Shown piece by piece: positions 9,846-21,666 of a stretch of DNA of 64,000 nt. The position numbers and the translations under genes were made by a program. The notes under the pieces are model-generated. The model did not search any database and had not been told where the DNA came from. It worked only from the letters and a program-made list of their open reading frames with translations. Position 1 is the stretch's first letter. Every line of letters starts with the position of its first letter. Source of the DNA: Chelydra serpentina (lineage: Eukaryota; Chordata; Testudines; Chelydridae); the NCBI GenBank assembly GCA_037349315.1, contig JBAIAC010000006.1:13241501-13305500 (forward strand). The letters are read 5' to 3'.

Positions 9846-10650
9846 TCATATCATAAGAACATAAGAATGGCCATACTGGGTCAGACCAAAGGTCCATCCA
9901 GCCCAGTATCCTGTCCACCGACAGTGGCCAATGCCAGGTGCCCCGGAGTGAGTGGACCTAACAGGTAATGATCAAGTGATCTCTCTCCTGCCATCTATCA
10001 CCCCCCTCTGACAACATTGTGCAGGAGGTCAGACTAGATGATCATAATGGTCCCTTCTGACCTTAAAGTCTATGAGTCTATGAAACAGAGGCTGAGGACA
10101 CCATTCCTTACCCATCCTGGTTAATAACCATTAATGGACTTCATCTCCATGAATTTATCCAGTTCTTTTTTAAACCCTGTTATAGTCCTAGCCTTCACAG
10201 CCTCCTCAGGCAAGGAGTTCCACAGGTTGACTGTGCGCTGTGTGAAGAAGAACTTCCTTTTATTTGTTTTAAACCTGCTGCCCACTAATTTCATTGGGTG
10301 GTCCCTAGTTCTTCTATTATGGGAACAAGTAAATAACTTTTCCTTATTCACTTCCTCCACACCACTCATAATTGTATATACCTCAATCATATCCCCCCTT
10401 AGTCTCCTCTATTCCAAGCTAAAAAGTCCTAGCCTCTTTAATCTCTCCTCATATGGGACCCATTCCAAACCCCTAATCATGTTAGTTGCCCTTCTCTGAA
10501 CCTTTTCTAATGCCAGTATATCCTTTTTGAGATGAGGACACCACATTTGTACGCAGTATTCAGTATGTGGGCGCACCATGGATTTGTATAAGGGCAATAA
10601 GATATTCTCCGTCTTATTCTCTATCCCTTTTTTAATGATTCCTAACAAAC
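9846..10650 (-). mobile_element. CR1-type LINE, 5'-truncated, minus strand
   Basis: Read on the minus strand, two frames give the C-terminal part of a CR1 reverse transcriptase. 10648-10409 has LLPLYKSMVRPHTEYCVQMW and ALEKVQRRATNMIRGLE. 10390-10121 has [20 protein letters not shown]. They are separated by a frame change. The 3' UTR follows toward 9846 (CATAAGAACATAAGAATGG on the plus strand). The catalytic RT core is missing. Confidence 0.85.
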
Positions 10651-10734
10651 ATTAAAAAACACTGTTATCAGTGCAACAATCAGTGTTCTTAATAGAGGTG
10701 GGGATGAACCAAAACCCAGGATACAAATAGATCC

Positions 10735-11200
10735 TACATTAGAGCCATAAATTTTAGGACCATAAGGTACTCATCTACTCTGATTCCTGTATATCACAAG
10801 CCGTCAACACTCCCCAGCACCTGTACACTAAACCCAACAACCAAAATTAGACCATGGTATTACAGCCCACAGGAGACTAGACTATCGAGTGCCACAGGCA
10901 GAGAATAGGAGGTACTGAGACGCACCAATGCCCCTGCAATAGCAGGGAAATTATTACATGAGATATACCCAAATAATCCTGGCAAGTGATTGCTCCATGC
11001 TGCAGCAAAAGGCAAAAAAAACCCCAAGGTCACTGCCAATCTGACCTGGGGGAAAATTCCTTCCTGACCCCACACATGGCAATTAGACAGACCATGAGTA
11101 TGTGAGCAAGAACCAGCCAGCCAAGCACATGGTTTAGCAGAAGATGGAATAAAATACATTAGACAGATGGGCCCCAGCCTCCTCAAACTGGGGTAAGGGA
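10735..11200 (-). repeat. Degenerate CR1/L3-like 3' region
   Basis: Phrases such as GGGGGAAAATTCCTTCCTGAC and CAAGAACCAGCCAGCCAAG are typical of old reptilian CR1-related 3' UTRs. There is no coding frame. The assignment rests on remembered consensus wording and is weak. The rest of 10651-11918 shows nothing else, apart from a 38-bp stretch at 11338 that recurs at 20252. Confidence 0.4.
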
Positions 11201-11918
11201 GGGGTCACCTGTCCTTAGTTCTTACTGCACTGAAGAAACCACAGAGCCAAGTTTACAATACATATGGACATCTTTCCCACTTAGTAACCATCCACTGAGC
11301 AAAACAGAAGGTCAGTTTATAGTTCCTGTGACAATTTCCCATCTGCACAATGGTCTTAGACCTCAGACTCTCAAAGGATGATGCTGTATTTACTGTGAAA
11401 GCATATTATTTATTCTTACTGGTTTTGTATGTTTACTGGAGCAACAGAGTTGCTTGGGAGTAATGCTATAATTTTAAAAGAACAACGCTTAATTATTCCA
11501 CAGAGCTACCTCTATGAACAAACAAAACTGGAGCAAGTTATTTTTCTATATATAGCTATAGAAGAGTATGATAATCTAAAATAAAACTAATGTGAAATAT
11601 AAGACCTGCTAACAAATCCATAGAAACACTATAGAATCTGTCACTTTTTATGTTATTACTTTTATTTTTTATCTAGTTGCTAAAAACAATAATGCATGAG
11701 AAGTTTATGAACACAAACTTGGAAGGTGATGGGGAGTGAAACCTTTCTTAAATGACTACTCATGGATTCAGGAGAAAATTGGTTGCTGAGGAGAGATGGC
11801 AGTTAACTAGAGATCAGGTAAAACAGTACTGGAATCCTAGGGCAAGTCTTTATAGTGGTTTCTTAAAACAGGGGAGTCCCTTTGGGAGGGACCTGTGGTT
11901 CAGGTTTCATTGTACATA

Positions 11919-12100
11919 GGGGGGAGGGATAGCTCAGTGGTTTGAGCATTGGGCTGCTAAACCCAGGGTTGTGAGTTCAATCCTTGAGGGGGCCATTTAG
12001 GGATCTGGGGCAAAAATCTGTCAAAGGACAGTACTTGGTCCTGCTAGCGAAGGCAGGGGACTGGACTTGATGACCTTTCAAGGTCCTTTCAGTTCTAGAA
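11919..12100 (+). mobile_element. tRNA-derived SINE, tortoise Pol III type
   Basis: A box-like TAGCTCAGTGG and B box-like GTTGTGAGTTCAATCC show the tRNA-like head. The body contains GGGGCCATTTAGGGATC-like sequence. The tail (GATGACCTTTCAAGGTCC) resembles the CR1 3' end, which fits CR1-driven mobilisation. It is the most diverged of the three copies here. Confidence 0.9.
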
Positions 12101-12560
12101 GATTGGCATATCTCCATTTATTATTAAATTTATTAAATTACTTCCACACTCTGAAGCAACACAAAGCAGTCAGAACAGGTTTGTTGTCACTTAACTTTCA
12201 TTGGTTTTTAGGTGAGCCAAGATGTTTAATCCAGCACAGCAGAACCCCATTTAGCATCTCCCATATTTGGTCTTTTATCCAAATCCTATTTACATCCCTA
12301 CACCCCAACATGAGACACTCCCTCATTTGTCAATCCCCCATTTAACCAAAATTCCCCTCTACCCCCAAATAAATTACTTAACCCCAAACCGCACAGCAAG
12401 TCCCCCTCCCCCTGAATTATCCAAGCACGCCTCCCCGGATTTCCAACATGCCAAGGCTGAACTCAATACTCCACTGGCCCCCAGCATACCTGGTCCCTGC
12501 CCCAAAGATCTCACCATCTGCCCCAAAACGTTTCCCGCAGCGTGGCTTGGTGCTGTGAGG
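12101..12560. other. C-rich spacer left of the CpG island
   Basis: AT-rich, then C-rich DNA. The long frame at 12267-12983 has proline- and glycine-rich low-complexity composition and is not supported as coding. Confidence 0.4.
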
Positions 12561-12989
12561 CTTGCAGTGGTTGATGTGGGTGCAGTGGGAGGAGGGGGGA
12601 AAATCACAAAGGGGGGTGGGGGTCACAGACCCAACCAAAACAAAATGAAAAAAATTGAGCTGGGTCCCCGAGGGGCTCCCTACGAGCTTGCCAAAGTCGC
12701 TGCTCCCAGATGGGGCTGGGACACCCACCCACCCACCAATACACGTTTGTTCCAGACCCCTGTAAGCAGCAGAGGTTCAGAACGCCCCGGCAAGGGGCTG
12801 GTGTCAGGGGGCACAGAGGGGGGCCCCTATTGGAGCAGTGACGTGAGATTTGCTGACCCCCCCCCGTGTGACACCAAGCACTGGGCACGATTCATGTCGT
12901 GCCCCAGCCCTCCCCTGGGGGGCAAAAGCGGGATTTCATCCTCCTCCCACACAAGGAGAGAGCAGGAAACTGTCCCTCCCTAGCCCCGA

Positions 12990-13460
12990 GGGATGTTATA
13001 TAAGGGGCTGGGGGGGAAATACCCTTGGGGGGGGGGGTTATTCCTGGCAATGGCTATTCCGGGGGGGGGGGTCCCACGCTGCAAGGACCCCGGGCAGCCT
13101 GCGCCTGAACTTACCTGCTGGGGCTCGGTTCTCCTCCCCGCACCCCCTGTGCAGCGCCGCAGCCACTGAGCCCGCGAACCGGCTCCCGCTGCTCCGCTCC
13201 GCTCTCTGCTGCGCCGAACCCCTGTCACCCCGACAAAGCGGCTCGGGCAGGGGGGGAGGCGGGCTAGGCACCGGCGGGGGGGGAGGGGGGCTGCAGCCGG
13301 CCCAATCAGCCAGTCCCGCGGCTCAGCCACACCCACCAACCAGCGTGCGAGAGCCAATCCGTTCTACGCTCCCCCCCCCCCCCCCCGGAGCGATCAGTCT
13401 GCGCCCTCCCACGCCCGCCCTCAGAGCTCGTGTCAACGCCAGTGGCCGCCTTAGGCTGGG
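12990..13460 (-). promoter_or_regulatory. CpG island, candidate minus-strand promoter and first exon
   Basis: CpG dinucleotides are dense from about 13085 to 13450, unlike the CpG-poor flanks. On the minus strand the island contains a consensus splice donor, CAG|GTAAGT (last exon base 13115). Upstream of the donor lies GC-box-like GC-rich DNA. This fits the 5' end of a gene transcribed leftwards. CYP39A1 lies to the right on the same strand, and in other amniotes RCAN2 follows CYP39A1 in the same orientation. RCAN2 is therefore the first candidate, by synteny only; no RCAN2 coding sequence is visible. Confidence 0.5.
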
Positions 13461-13680
13461 CGAGAGGGGTGCGAATCAGTCACTGCCTCTCCGCCAGTGG
13501 GTGGAGGTTTCTGTCTGCCCCCCCCCCCACTCTGTGCACAAGGATGGGGATTTCTGTTCTTCCCCCTTCCCCATCACTTCCATACAGGCGGGGGTGGGGG
13601 CGCAAAGGGAAAACTCTGCCCCCACCCAGGTGGAGGCGAGTTCAGGTTTCTGTGGCATCATCTGGGTCTGGGCACTGAGA

Positions 13681-13838
13681 CAGAGCTTAATTTGTAATAA
13701 AAGAGGTGCCAGGGCTCAAGCAGATTATTTTACTTTCATAATTGACGTGGCAAGCCCAAAGGTGCCGGGGCTATGACCTGCCCAGTCTAGGAGTGCCAGG
13801 GCTGAGCCGCAGCAAGCCTGTGCACAAATGAAGCGTTG
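13681..13838 (+). mobile_element. hAT-like MITE, 158 bp
   Basis: CAGAGCTTAATTTG at the left and the complement of CAACGCTTCATTTG at the right form imperfect inverted ends. The flanking octamers (CACTGAGA and CATGTAGA) match at 5 of 8 positions. An old copy. Confidence 0.5.
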
Positions 13839-14148
13839 CATGTAGATCTCTGCTCTGCCAGAACTCTCATTCTCCTCTGTTGGGACTGCTAGGGTTCCCC
13901 TAGTTTAGTGCCATAACAACTAGGCTTGGAAGTATTAGACTTTTAATGATCTGTGAATGTCAATTTCACCGAGCACACACAAACTGAGGAAAATATCTAT
14001 CCATCATAGCGGAAAAGGATCAACCTTGGGCTTATTTTAAAAAGAAAGTCATTTATGAGTTTTGATCCTCTGCTTGCTTGGAAAAAGAACTGTTCCTCTT
14101 CCTCCTTTCTCTCCCATCTGCATGTCTGAGGCTGCTAAACCTAAGACT

Positions 14149-14365
14149 CAGAGGGGTAGCCGCGTTAGTCTGGATCTGCAGAAGCGACAAAGGATCCTGT
14201 GGCACCTTATAGATTAACAGAGGTATTGAAGCATAAGCTTTTGTGGGTCAATACCCACTTCTTCGGATGCAAGCAGTGGAAGAAGTGGGTATTGACCCAC
14301 GAAAGCTTATGCTTCAATACCTCTGTTAGTCTATAAGGTGCCACAGGACCCTTTGTCGCTTCTGC
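14149..14365. mobile_element. Penelope-like element terminal units, head-to-head
   Basis: The element is bounded by an exact 12-bp duplication AAACCTAAGACT (14137-14148 and 14366-14377). It consists almost wholly of an inverted pair: arms 14178-14263 and 14280-14365, with a 16-bp loop. Each arm holds the CTATAAGGTGCCACAGGA motif and the GTGGGTATTGACCCAC hairpin found near the PLE terminal repeats elsewhere in the window. No protein is encoded. Confidence 0.85.
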
Positions 14366-14377
14366 AAACCTAAGACT

Positions 14378-15269
14378 AGAGTTTTTTGTGGTATCTCCTT
14401 ACTCCTAGAACATTTTATGGGGATGAAATCAATAGGGTTCTACAGAAATGACTGAAGATCTATAAAATGTAACAGAGAATGAGATCATTCCCATAGAATT
14501 TTTTAAAACATCCTACCGAAATCTACAGAAAGGATGATTCTCTGTTAAATATATTTTTAAAAACCCTATAGAAAGGTTACAGTTCATTCAAGCTCTTTCC
14601 ACGAAGGGCCCTTATGACTTGCTGTGGTGAATGAGACCAGAGTCTCATCTCAGACAGTGACCAGTAGCCGTGCCAGAAGATGGTGCAAGAAATCCTGCAG
14701 TGGATAGCTGTAGGATAACAGTCACACAGGGAAAGTCTCTTCCAGACTCCATTACTTAGAGGCTGTCCTTATGTCCTGAAGCATGAGGTTTTAGATCCCT
14801 TCCAAAGTTTTGGTTCTGTTTCTATTTTTTAATTCTTACTATTGTGAGTGGATACCCTTGTAATCCATAGATTCATTATGATGATTTGTTCATATTAGCA
14901 CCTCAGAGCCGAAGTCATGAACCAGGACCACATTGTGCTGTATGACCCCATCCTGAAGAGCTTACAATCTAAATAGACATGTTCAATATTCTTTGAATTC
15001 TGCTAAGGTCTCTCAGTGTCTTCCTTTCTCTATCCGTTTTAAACCTGTTGCCTTTCAGTTTCATTGAACGTCCCCTTGGTTTTTGTATTCTGAGGACGGT
15101 GCACGCGATTTACTTTCTCTGCACCATTCACATGCCACATCCCTGTTACTTGTCTCCTCTTTGAAGTCAACAATCCCAATTTCCCCCATTCATTCTTCAC
15201 TGCCTCTTCCAGGTGAAGTTCATGCTGGGAGGAAAGTCACTGTTCCCCGGGCAGAGTTTTTTCCCCTCG
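14378..15269. other. No gene; one old repeat fragment
   Basis: A degenerate fragment near 14897-14975 (CACATTGTGCTGTATG, GAGCTTACAATCTAAA) resembles an ancient interspersed repeat also seen at 20650 and 47130. Otherwise nothing is recognised. Confidence 0.4.
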
Positions 15270-15277
15270 CTCCCTGG

Positions 15278-16065
15278 CAGAGGCGGATTTACCATGAAAC
15301 AAACAGTGCAGTGACACGGGGCCCCTAAAATACAGGACAGCCCCCAAAATACAGGACAAATCTTATCTGACAACCTGCCCCTGAGTCCCAGCCAGCGGTG
15401 AAGCAGGGCTCAGGCAGGCAGGCTGCCTGCATTCCGTGGCCGGTGGCCCCATGCCGCTTCCAGAAGCGGCCGGCTGCTGGCAAGTCTCTGTATGCCCCTG
15501 GCGGGGGGGAAGGTGGCTCTGCACGCTGCCCCGCACCCCAGGCAGCGCATGGAGACCTGCTGATATGGGGCGCATAGAGACTTGCCAGCAACAGGGCTAA
15601 GGCAGCTCCCTGCCCGCGCTGCCTCCCTCCCTCTGCGCCGCTCCCAGAAGCAGCCAGCATATCCCTGGAGAAGGAGGAGGAGGGGTTGTTGCCCCCACTC
15701 CTGGCCCCACCTCCGCAGCTCCCATTGGCTGGGACCCTCTGCCCAGAAGCTGCTGCCAAAGTGGTGTGCCGGTAGCTTTGGGAGCCACGCCCACCTAGGT
15801 AAGCGCCACTGTCCTGACCTCTCATGCCAGCCCAGAGCCCGCACCCTGCATCCAAACTTCCTCCCAGAGCCTGCACCCCTCACCCCCTCTTACACCCCAA
15901 CCCTCTGCCCCAATCAAGGTACCTCATTTTATTTTCATTTACTGCCTATTTATAATATAGGAGAGAATATTCTTTTTTTGGCTGGGTCTCGGAGGGGGAG
16001 GGGGAGAGAAAGAGGGCAAAAATGAAGCTGTGCGCAGGGCCTCACTAACTCTAAATCTGCCACTG
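15278..16065 (+). mobile_element. hAT non-autonomous element, 788 bp
   Basis: The ends are CAGAGGCGGATTTA and TAAATCTGCCACTG. The target duplication is CTCCCTGG (15270-15277) and CCCCCTGG (16066-16073), 7 of 8 identical. The GC-rich interior has long open frames (for example 15325-15876) whose low-complexity composition gives no sign of a protein. Confidence 0.85.
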
Positions 16066-16073
16066 CCCCCTGG

Positions 16074-17399
16074 GTATCTCCACAGAGGGGAGCTAGCCCA
16101 TGATTAGGAAAATTGGGAACATCTAAGCCTGAGCTTTGGAAATGCTTTTGCAAGCACTTCAACATTATCATTGGGACAACTGGGGAGACCAACACAGGAT
16201 TCCAATGTTTGAAGTATCAAATGTCTTTCAAATTAAGCACTAATGAGAGTGGAAACAATGACAGAGGTCTGAATATCCCCCTCTGTAAATATTTAAATAT
16301 TCACATTAGGAAAATTCCAAAATAATGGGCAATTATGTTTTTAAATATTTAAAAGCAATTCTGAGGAAAAAAGAGCTCCCTGGTAGCTAATGAAACCTGC
16401 TTTTCAGAGATAATCTTGCCATTTACTAATTTGGACTCAAACACTATGTCTGGTCTGAGTAGCCAGGCTGTGCATATCAGAGTGCTGCAGGAATCCTCCC
16501 ACAGCCCAAGTCTCTGTAGAGTATTAGGGAATCTCAGGGCTGAGAAGGAATCTCTGAACCAACCACAGAACAGCAGCTCCTTATAAGATCTGTAAATAGT
16601 GACCCAGGTCTGATCACCCTGAATTCAATTAAAGGTGTTTCTATGGACTTCGGTGGATGCAGGATTAGACCCAATGAACCAAATCCTTAGCTGCTCAGTA
16701 CCCAGAGCTTGCACTACAAATAAGGGGCGTGGCAAGTACACTTCATCTCTCAGGATTTGATTTGCTGGGCCAAACTGTTCTCCAAGTTACACTGGTGCAA
16801 CCCGAGTGACTTCAACAGAGCTGCATCAATATAACTAAGAGAAGAATTTGGCCCATCATGTTGATACGTGACCACCAGCAAAATACAGCCAAGGACCCAT
16901 TCCTGCAGTCTTAACTCGGACGCTGAAGTATGTGCTTTCTCCTTTCAGCAAAAGAAAGGGGATTGTCCTTCTGTCCCCCCCCAAGTGAAGCAGATCAAGA
17001 TCTACAAAGTTCCTGTCCTACATACTGGCTCTTATCCATCTCTTCCCACGCTGAATGCCCCCAGTTTCCTTCACCGGCTGCTGGATTAGGAATCCTCCTT
17101 AAAGGAAGAGTTCAGCGATCAGAGTGGGAAACATGGGTAAAAAATAATGCTCACTGGATCAATATTAACTTACCCATGAACATTTCCTGTAGCGGGTTAG
17201 GGGGACATCATTGTCTCCACAGCTCTTAGTCTGACCCTTCTTTATGTGTATAGTAGCCACCAAGGGCTTCTACAAAATGCAATAAAGACAGCAAAATAAA
17301 ACAAGGGAGGCAAGGGCTATCGGTGTCTTTTATTAGTCTGCAAAGCACCCTGACCAGCTATGGGTGGAGTGGGAATGATTAATGAAATGTTAATGAAAT
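16074..17399. other. No feature recognised
   Basis: Ordinary AT-rich DNA. No exon with matching splice sites, RNA gene or transposon end could be supported. Confidence 0.4.
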
Positions 17400-17590
17400 G
17401 GGGGGGGGGGGAATAGCTCAGTGGTTTGAGCATTGGCCTGCTAAACCCAGGGTTGTGAGTTCAATCCTTGAGGGGGCCATTTAGGGATCTGGGGCAAAAA
17501 TTGGGGATTGGTCCTGCTTTGAGCAGGGGGTTGGACTAGATGACCTCCAAAGGTCCCTTCCAACCCTGATATTCTATGATTCTATGATTC
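17400..17590 (+). mobile_element. tRNA-derived SINE, tortoise Pol III type, with full CR1 tail
   Basis: The A box-like (TAGCTCAGTGG) and B box-like (GTTGTGAGTTCAATCC) motifs are followed by GGTTGGACTAGATGACCTCC and a terminal ATTCTATG repeat shared with the CR1 at 56186-56740. The G-run at its start is long. Confidence 0.93.
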
Positions 17591-20500
17591 ATTGCTACAG
17601 AAGGTCTGTCTCTCTGGATTAGCTGTATAACTGTCCAATCCTTTACCAAATATGTGTCAGTAAATATATATTGTAACGTAGCCACTAGGATTATCACGGC
17701 AGAAGCCACTAATTAGAAGCAACAATACATTCTAAGGCAACTGACAGCAGAGGCACAGTGTTAACATGTTCTGTCCACATGTCATCCTAAAAATCCTTTT
17801 CTCTTTGACATTGTTGAATTCCTGACCCAATTTAGAGCCCCCCACAATAAAGATTTGTTGTGTTACAGTTAACCCACAGTTTTGAAGAAAACTAAACTAC
17901 CGTGTCTGCATATCTAACTGAGGAATGTTTTTAACTAAGAGAAATGTTCATTAGCCTTGATGGTTGGTAAAGTAAGAGGAACAAAGCTTTTAAAATAATC
18001 TCTATTGCTAGCAAAGAAAGAAATAATCTTTGTTCTGCAACAAAGTTCATCCTGAAGCAGAACAGCAATTATCTCAATGAAAGGCTGTGGATTACTGTGC
18101 CCAGCTCTGGTTGACCATAGTATAAAAAGGATGTTGAAAAACTGGAGAGGTTCTCTTTTGTCTGGATTCTTGCTATGGTTTAAGATTGTTTCCCCCCTGC
18201 CCCCACTGGTTGCACCTTCTAGCCAAACTTGTCTGTCACCACCAGGCCCAAATTAAAGAAGAGTTCTCTGAATAATTAGCTGTGAATGCATCCCTTACCA
18301 AGACTTAAAGGGTCTCACCCTATGACATGGGGAATTACTGACTGGGGAGGCAGCGATAAGGAAATCGATTTTCTGGTTGCTATAAGGTATTTCCTTTTCT
18401 CTTTTATGTCCCTGTCCCCAGTAATCTTCTCCCCCTAGTGTCTTGCATTACAAATTCTTACTGCTTCTCCCTTGACTGGTTAACGGAGTCCTTATAATAG
18501 AGGTGCCATCCCAGCACCTCCTTCTCATGGTATAATGCAGCAGCTTTGCCTCAGTTTCCCCACACGCTAGTCAGACCACTTCCACTATAGATGTGGCTTA
18601 GTCCTCCAGCTAAATCACTTCAGAGAGCTCCAGCCCTTCCAGGGTAATTGAGTCCTTCAGTCAAAATCCACTAGAGACACAGAACAAAAGCATCCTCCAC
18701 TCAGCCAGCTCAGCTGTCAGCTCCCTTCCTGGCAGGCAGGCCCCCTAGCTGCAATATCTTGGTCTAATATCAGGTTCCTGGGCTTCAGTCACACCAACAA
18801 TATGGTTCAGGCCCACCCTTCTACCAATGGGTTCAGGCATAATGCAGTGTCTAGCCCCAAACAGGCTTCTTACCCCCCCCACATAGGAGCAGACTATGTG
18901 CCTTCCCTATCAGGCTATTACGCAACTCCCCTCCTTTTAATCCCCCCCAACCTAACACCCACCAAAAGGTGTTACAGGGCAGGGCAATTTGAGCCTGTCT
19001 GTTAATTAACCCCTTCCTGTCTGGTGTGGGGTATGTGCTCCCCTTCACAGTCCTGTGTGAGCTATATTATATACTGAAAGTGTTCTTGGAGGGGTGGAGA
19101 CACCCCATGGCATACGCTTCCTCATGAGAACAGAAGGCACCCCTCACTAGCATCACTAATGGCATTAGATCAGGTTGCTCATGAATGGCCCGTGGTTGCT
19201 GCTGCGTGTTTACAAGCCGCAGCATTGGAGTTCTCAGCTGTACTCAACCAAATGTTTAGTTGTGAAGCTGGAGCAACTGGCTTGTCAAAATGATCTCCCA
19301 GGCTGATAGACTGCCTCCTCCCTAAATTGGTGAATGGGATACAATAGCAGCCAGTCATTCAAAGAAACCATCTGATATCTGCCTACAGCACATACAGTTT
19401 GTGGAGGAGTGTCAAAGATGCCAGCTGAATCAAACCCAAACTAAGAACACAGTCTGTCCAGCACATGGTTTCTGAACATCCTGCCTGGCTTTCTGGTACA
19501 CATATTTCCAGCTCCTTTTAGGCTGGAGATCCTCTGGGGAGGAACTATATTTCTTTCATCTCTTGTACAGTGCTGTGTACATTGTAAGCCCTTAATACAT
19601 AACCAGGCCCACTCCCGGTTCTTATATTCATGATGAGATTTATTGGGAGTGACTTGCCCAGTATGTCTGAAACTGCAGCAAAAGATACCATATGAATAGG
19701 GCTTCTGTTTTGGGAGGTCCATGAATTTTATTTTGGGGGATTTATTTTTAGCAATGTTTACATTTTATGTAGATATCCAAAAGTCAGGGGTTTTCAGGGC
19801 TTTCTCTTTGTATGTTCCATAATGAGTAATGTAGATTACAAATATTACCTATTGTAGTAATATATACTGTAATGAGTAATCTCTTTGTGATGTTCTCTAG
19901 CGCACTTTAACATACCATTTCAAAGCACTATATTAAAGTGCACTAGGGAAACTTTAATGCGCACCAGCACGGTCTACCCAGACCAATTAAAGCACAACAC
20001 ATTAGTGCACTTTAGAAATCATACCCCTGTAATCCACATTACTGCTCCTTGTAGACAAGCCCCCCTTGATACAAGTAACCATTTCCAGTGTTTTTTCAGT
20101 GTTTTTTAGATAAACACCAATTTCATTTTTTTTGGATCAGGGTGTTTTATTGGTTAAAACCTAAAATCAGAATCCCTACGAACACAATGGGTCACTGCAA
20201 TTTGACCTCAAGCCAAACATTTCAGACTTGTGTGCCTGCCCTAAATGTAGACACCATCTGCACAATGGTCCTAGACCTCAGACTCTCAGAGTTGTAGTCT
20301 TATGTCTAAAAGGAATGAGCAAAAAGCAAGGGCCCATTTCTGCTCCCACTGACGTCTGATTTCCACGGGTGCCAAGCAACTCTAGAACCTGCGGGCACTC
20401 TCAATAGCATTTTCATGTCTAAATGTAGATTTAGTTACCTAACTTTGGTTTTTTTGGTCAATCTGCTTAAAGATAAAAACTACTAAGAAAATATTGTAGT

Positions 20501-21476
20501 ACAAGTATTGTTTTGTTTATGCCCATTAGTAGGTCAACAACAAGGGAAAGGCCTGAGCTGCAAAGTTCAGATCACGTCTGAGAAGTGAAGGTCTGTGTGA
20601 ATTTATGATGAATTATGAATTATTCTTATTACTTATTTGTGTTGAAATAACACTTTAGGAGCCCCAGGCATTGTCCAGGACTCCATTGTGCTAGATATGT
20701 TTGGTTCAGAATGATGTGGATACCTTTATGGTTGCCTTTGCCAGGGAAAGTGCTTCAGGATCTACTGACCCTCACTGGAAGACTTTGGAAAAACATCCTA
20801 AGAGACATTTTGGCTTACATTGGATCATTTTCTGAATTGCTCTGCCCCTGTTTCATTACCTGAAACGATGATCCCTGCTTTTAAGTTTTTATCTGCTTCC
20901 TTCCTTCCTGATATCTTCATTCATTATTAGGATGATACCATCAGTGGGTTGTGTAGGACTGAGACTCACTCAGCAGATGGGTCTAACAAATCTCTATTAA
21001 GGCAAAACACTCAGCAAGCAGGGATCAATTACTCACAAGTGGGAAGCTCATTGGGGCAATCTCATCACAGTCACCTCCATCACTGGACAATACAGCTTCA
21101 GCCTCCCTTTGTTACACAAACTTATTTATAATTTTTTGTTATCTTTTTTAATATCTATGTATTAGTCTCCCATTTCCCCACTAATTCCTCTTCCCCATCA
21201 GTACAGTTTTATTGTTAGTTCAAACTGGTCTTTTCTAACTTTTTAGCTACTTTATCCTTTCTTTTTCTCACAAACATGACTTCTCTACAATTTCTTACAC
21301 ATGCGCAGTTCTACTTATGCTTACGCTGTTAAATGTTACCCGAAGAAACTCTTAAAATCCACAGCAGGCTTCTGTCAGGCCTAAATATGCCTTTGTTTCC
21401 AACAGATTGCTATAGAAATAATTATGCTTTCAGAAGCAGAGCGGTGTGGATGATAAGTTATTATGGTTCACTTATT
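17591..21476. other. Gene-free stretch
   Basis: About 18480-19080 has the look of an old LTR-like repeat (CTCAGTTTCCCCACAC, GGTGTTACAGGGCAGGGC), but I cannot define its ends. About 19895-20060 resembles a decayed MITE (AGTGCACTTTAG, CCTTGTAGACAAGCC). The segment 20252-20351 joins two sequences found separately at 11338 and 7554. No coding exon is seen. Confidence 0.4.
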
Positions 21477-21666
21477 GGTCATTTATACGACACTGCAAAT
21501 ATGTACAGCCAACAGAAAATAAACAGCATGAGCAGACAAGTAACAAAAATCACATTTCATACCAGTATCCTGGTCATTTATACGACACTGCAAATATGTA
21601 CAGCCAACAGAAAATAAACAGCATGAGCAGACAAGTAACAAAAATCACATTTTATACCAGTATCCC
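21477..21666 (+). repeat. Tandem duplication of a 95-bp segment
   Basis: 21477-21571 and 21572-21666 are nearly identical direct copies starting GGTCATTTATACGACACTGC. I see one difference (TTTCATACC against TTTTATACC). This looks like a recent local duplication. The overlapping open frames here come from it. Confidence 0.93.

Noticed and set aside
11919..12000. tRNA gene
   Set aside because: The A and B box-like motifs are there, but the cloverleaf is imperfect and the sequence continues into the SINE body with a CR1 tail; the same holds at 17400 and 49667.
12267..12983. Long plus-strand frame (238 codons)
   Set aside because: Proline-, glycine- and arginine-rich translation of GC-rich DNA beside the CpG island; no domain and no splice-bounded coding pattern.
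12850..13776. 308-codon plus-strand frame
   Set aside because: It spans poly-C and poly-G runs and a MITE. Its length comes from the scarcity of stops in GC-rich DNA.
14178..14365. Rho-independent terminator or CRISPR-like repeat
   Set aside because: The hairpin belongs to inverted PLE units with a 12-bp target duplication. This is a vertebrate genome and there is no repeat-spacer array.
15325..15876. 183-codon minus frame
   Set aside because: Interior of the hAT element 15278-16065; low-complexity.
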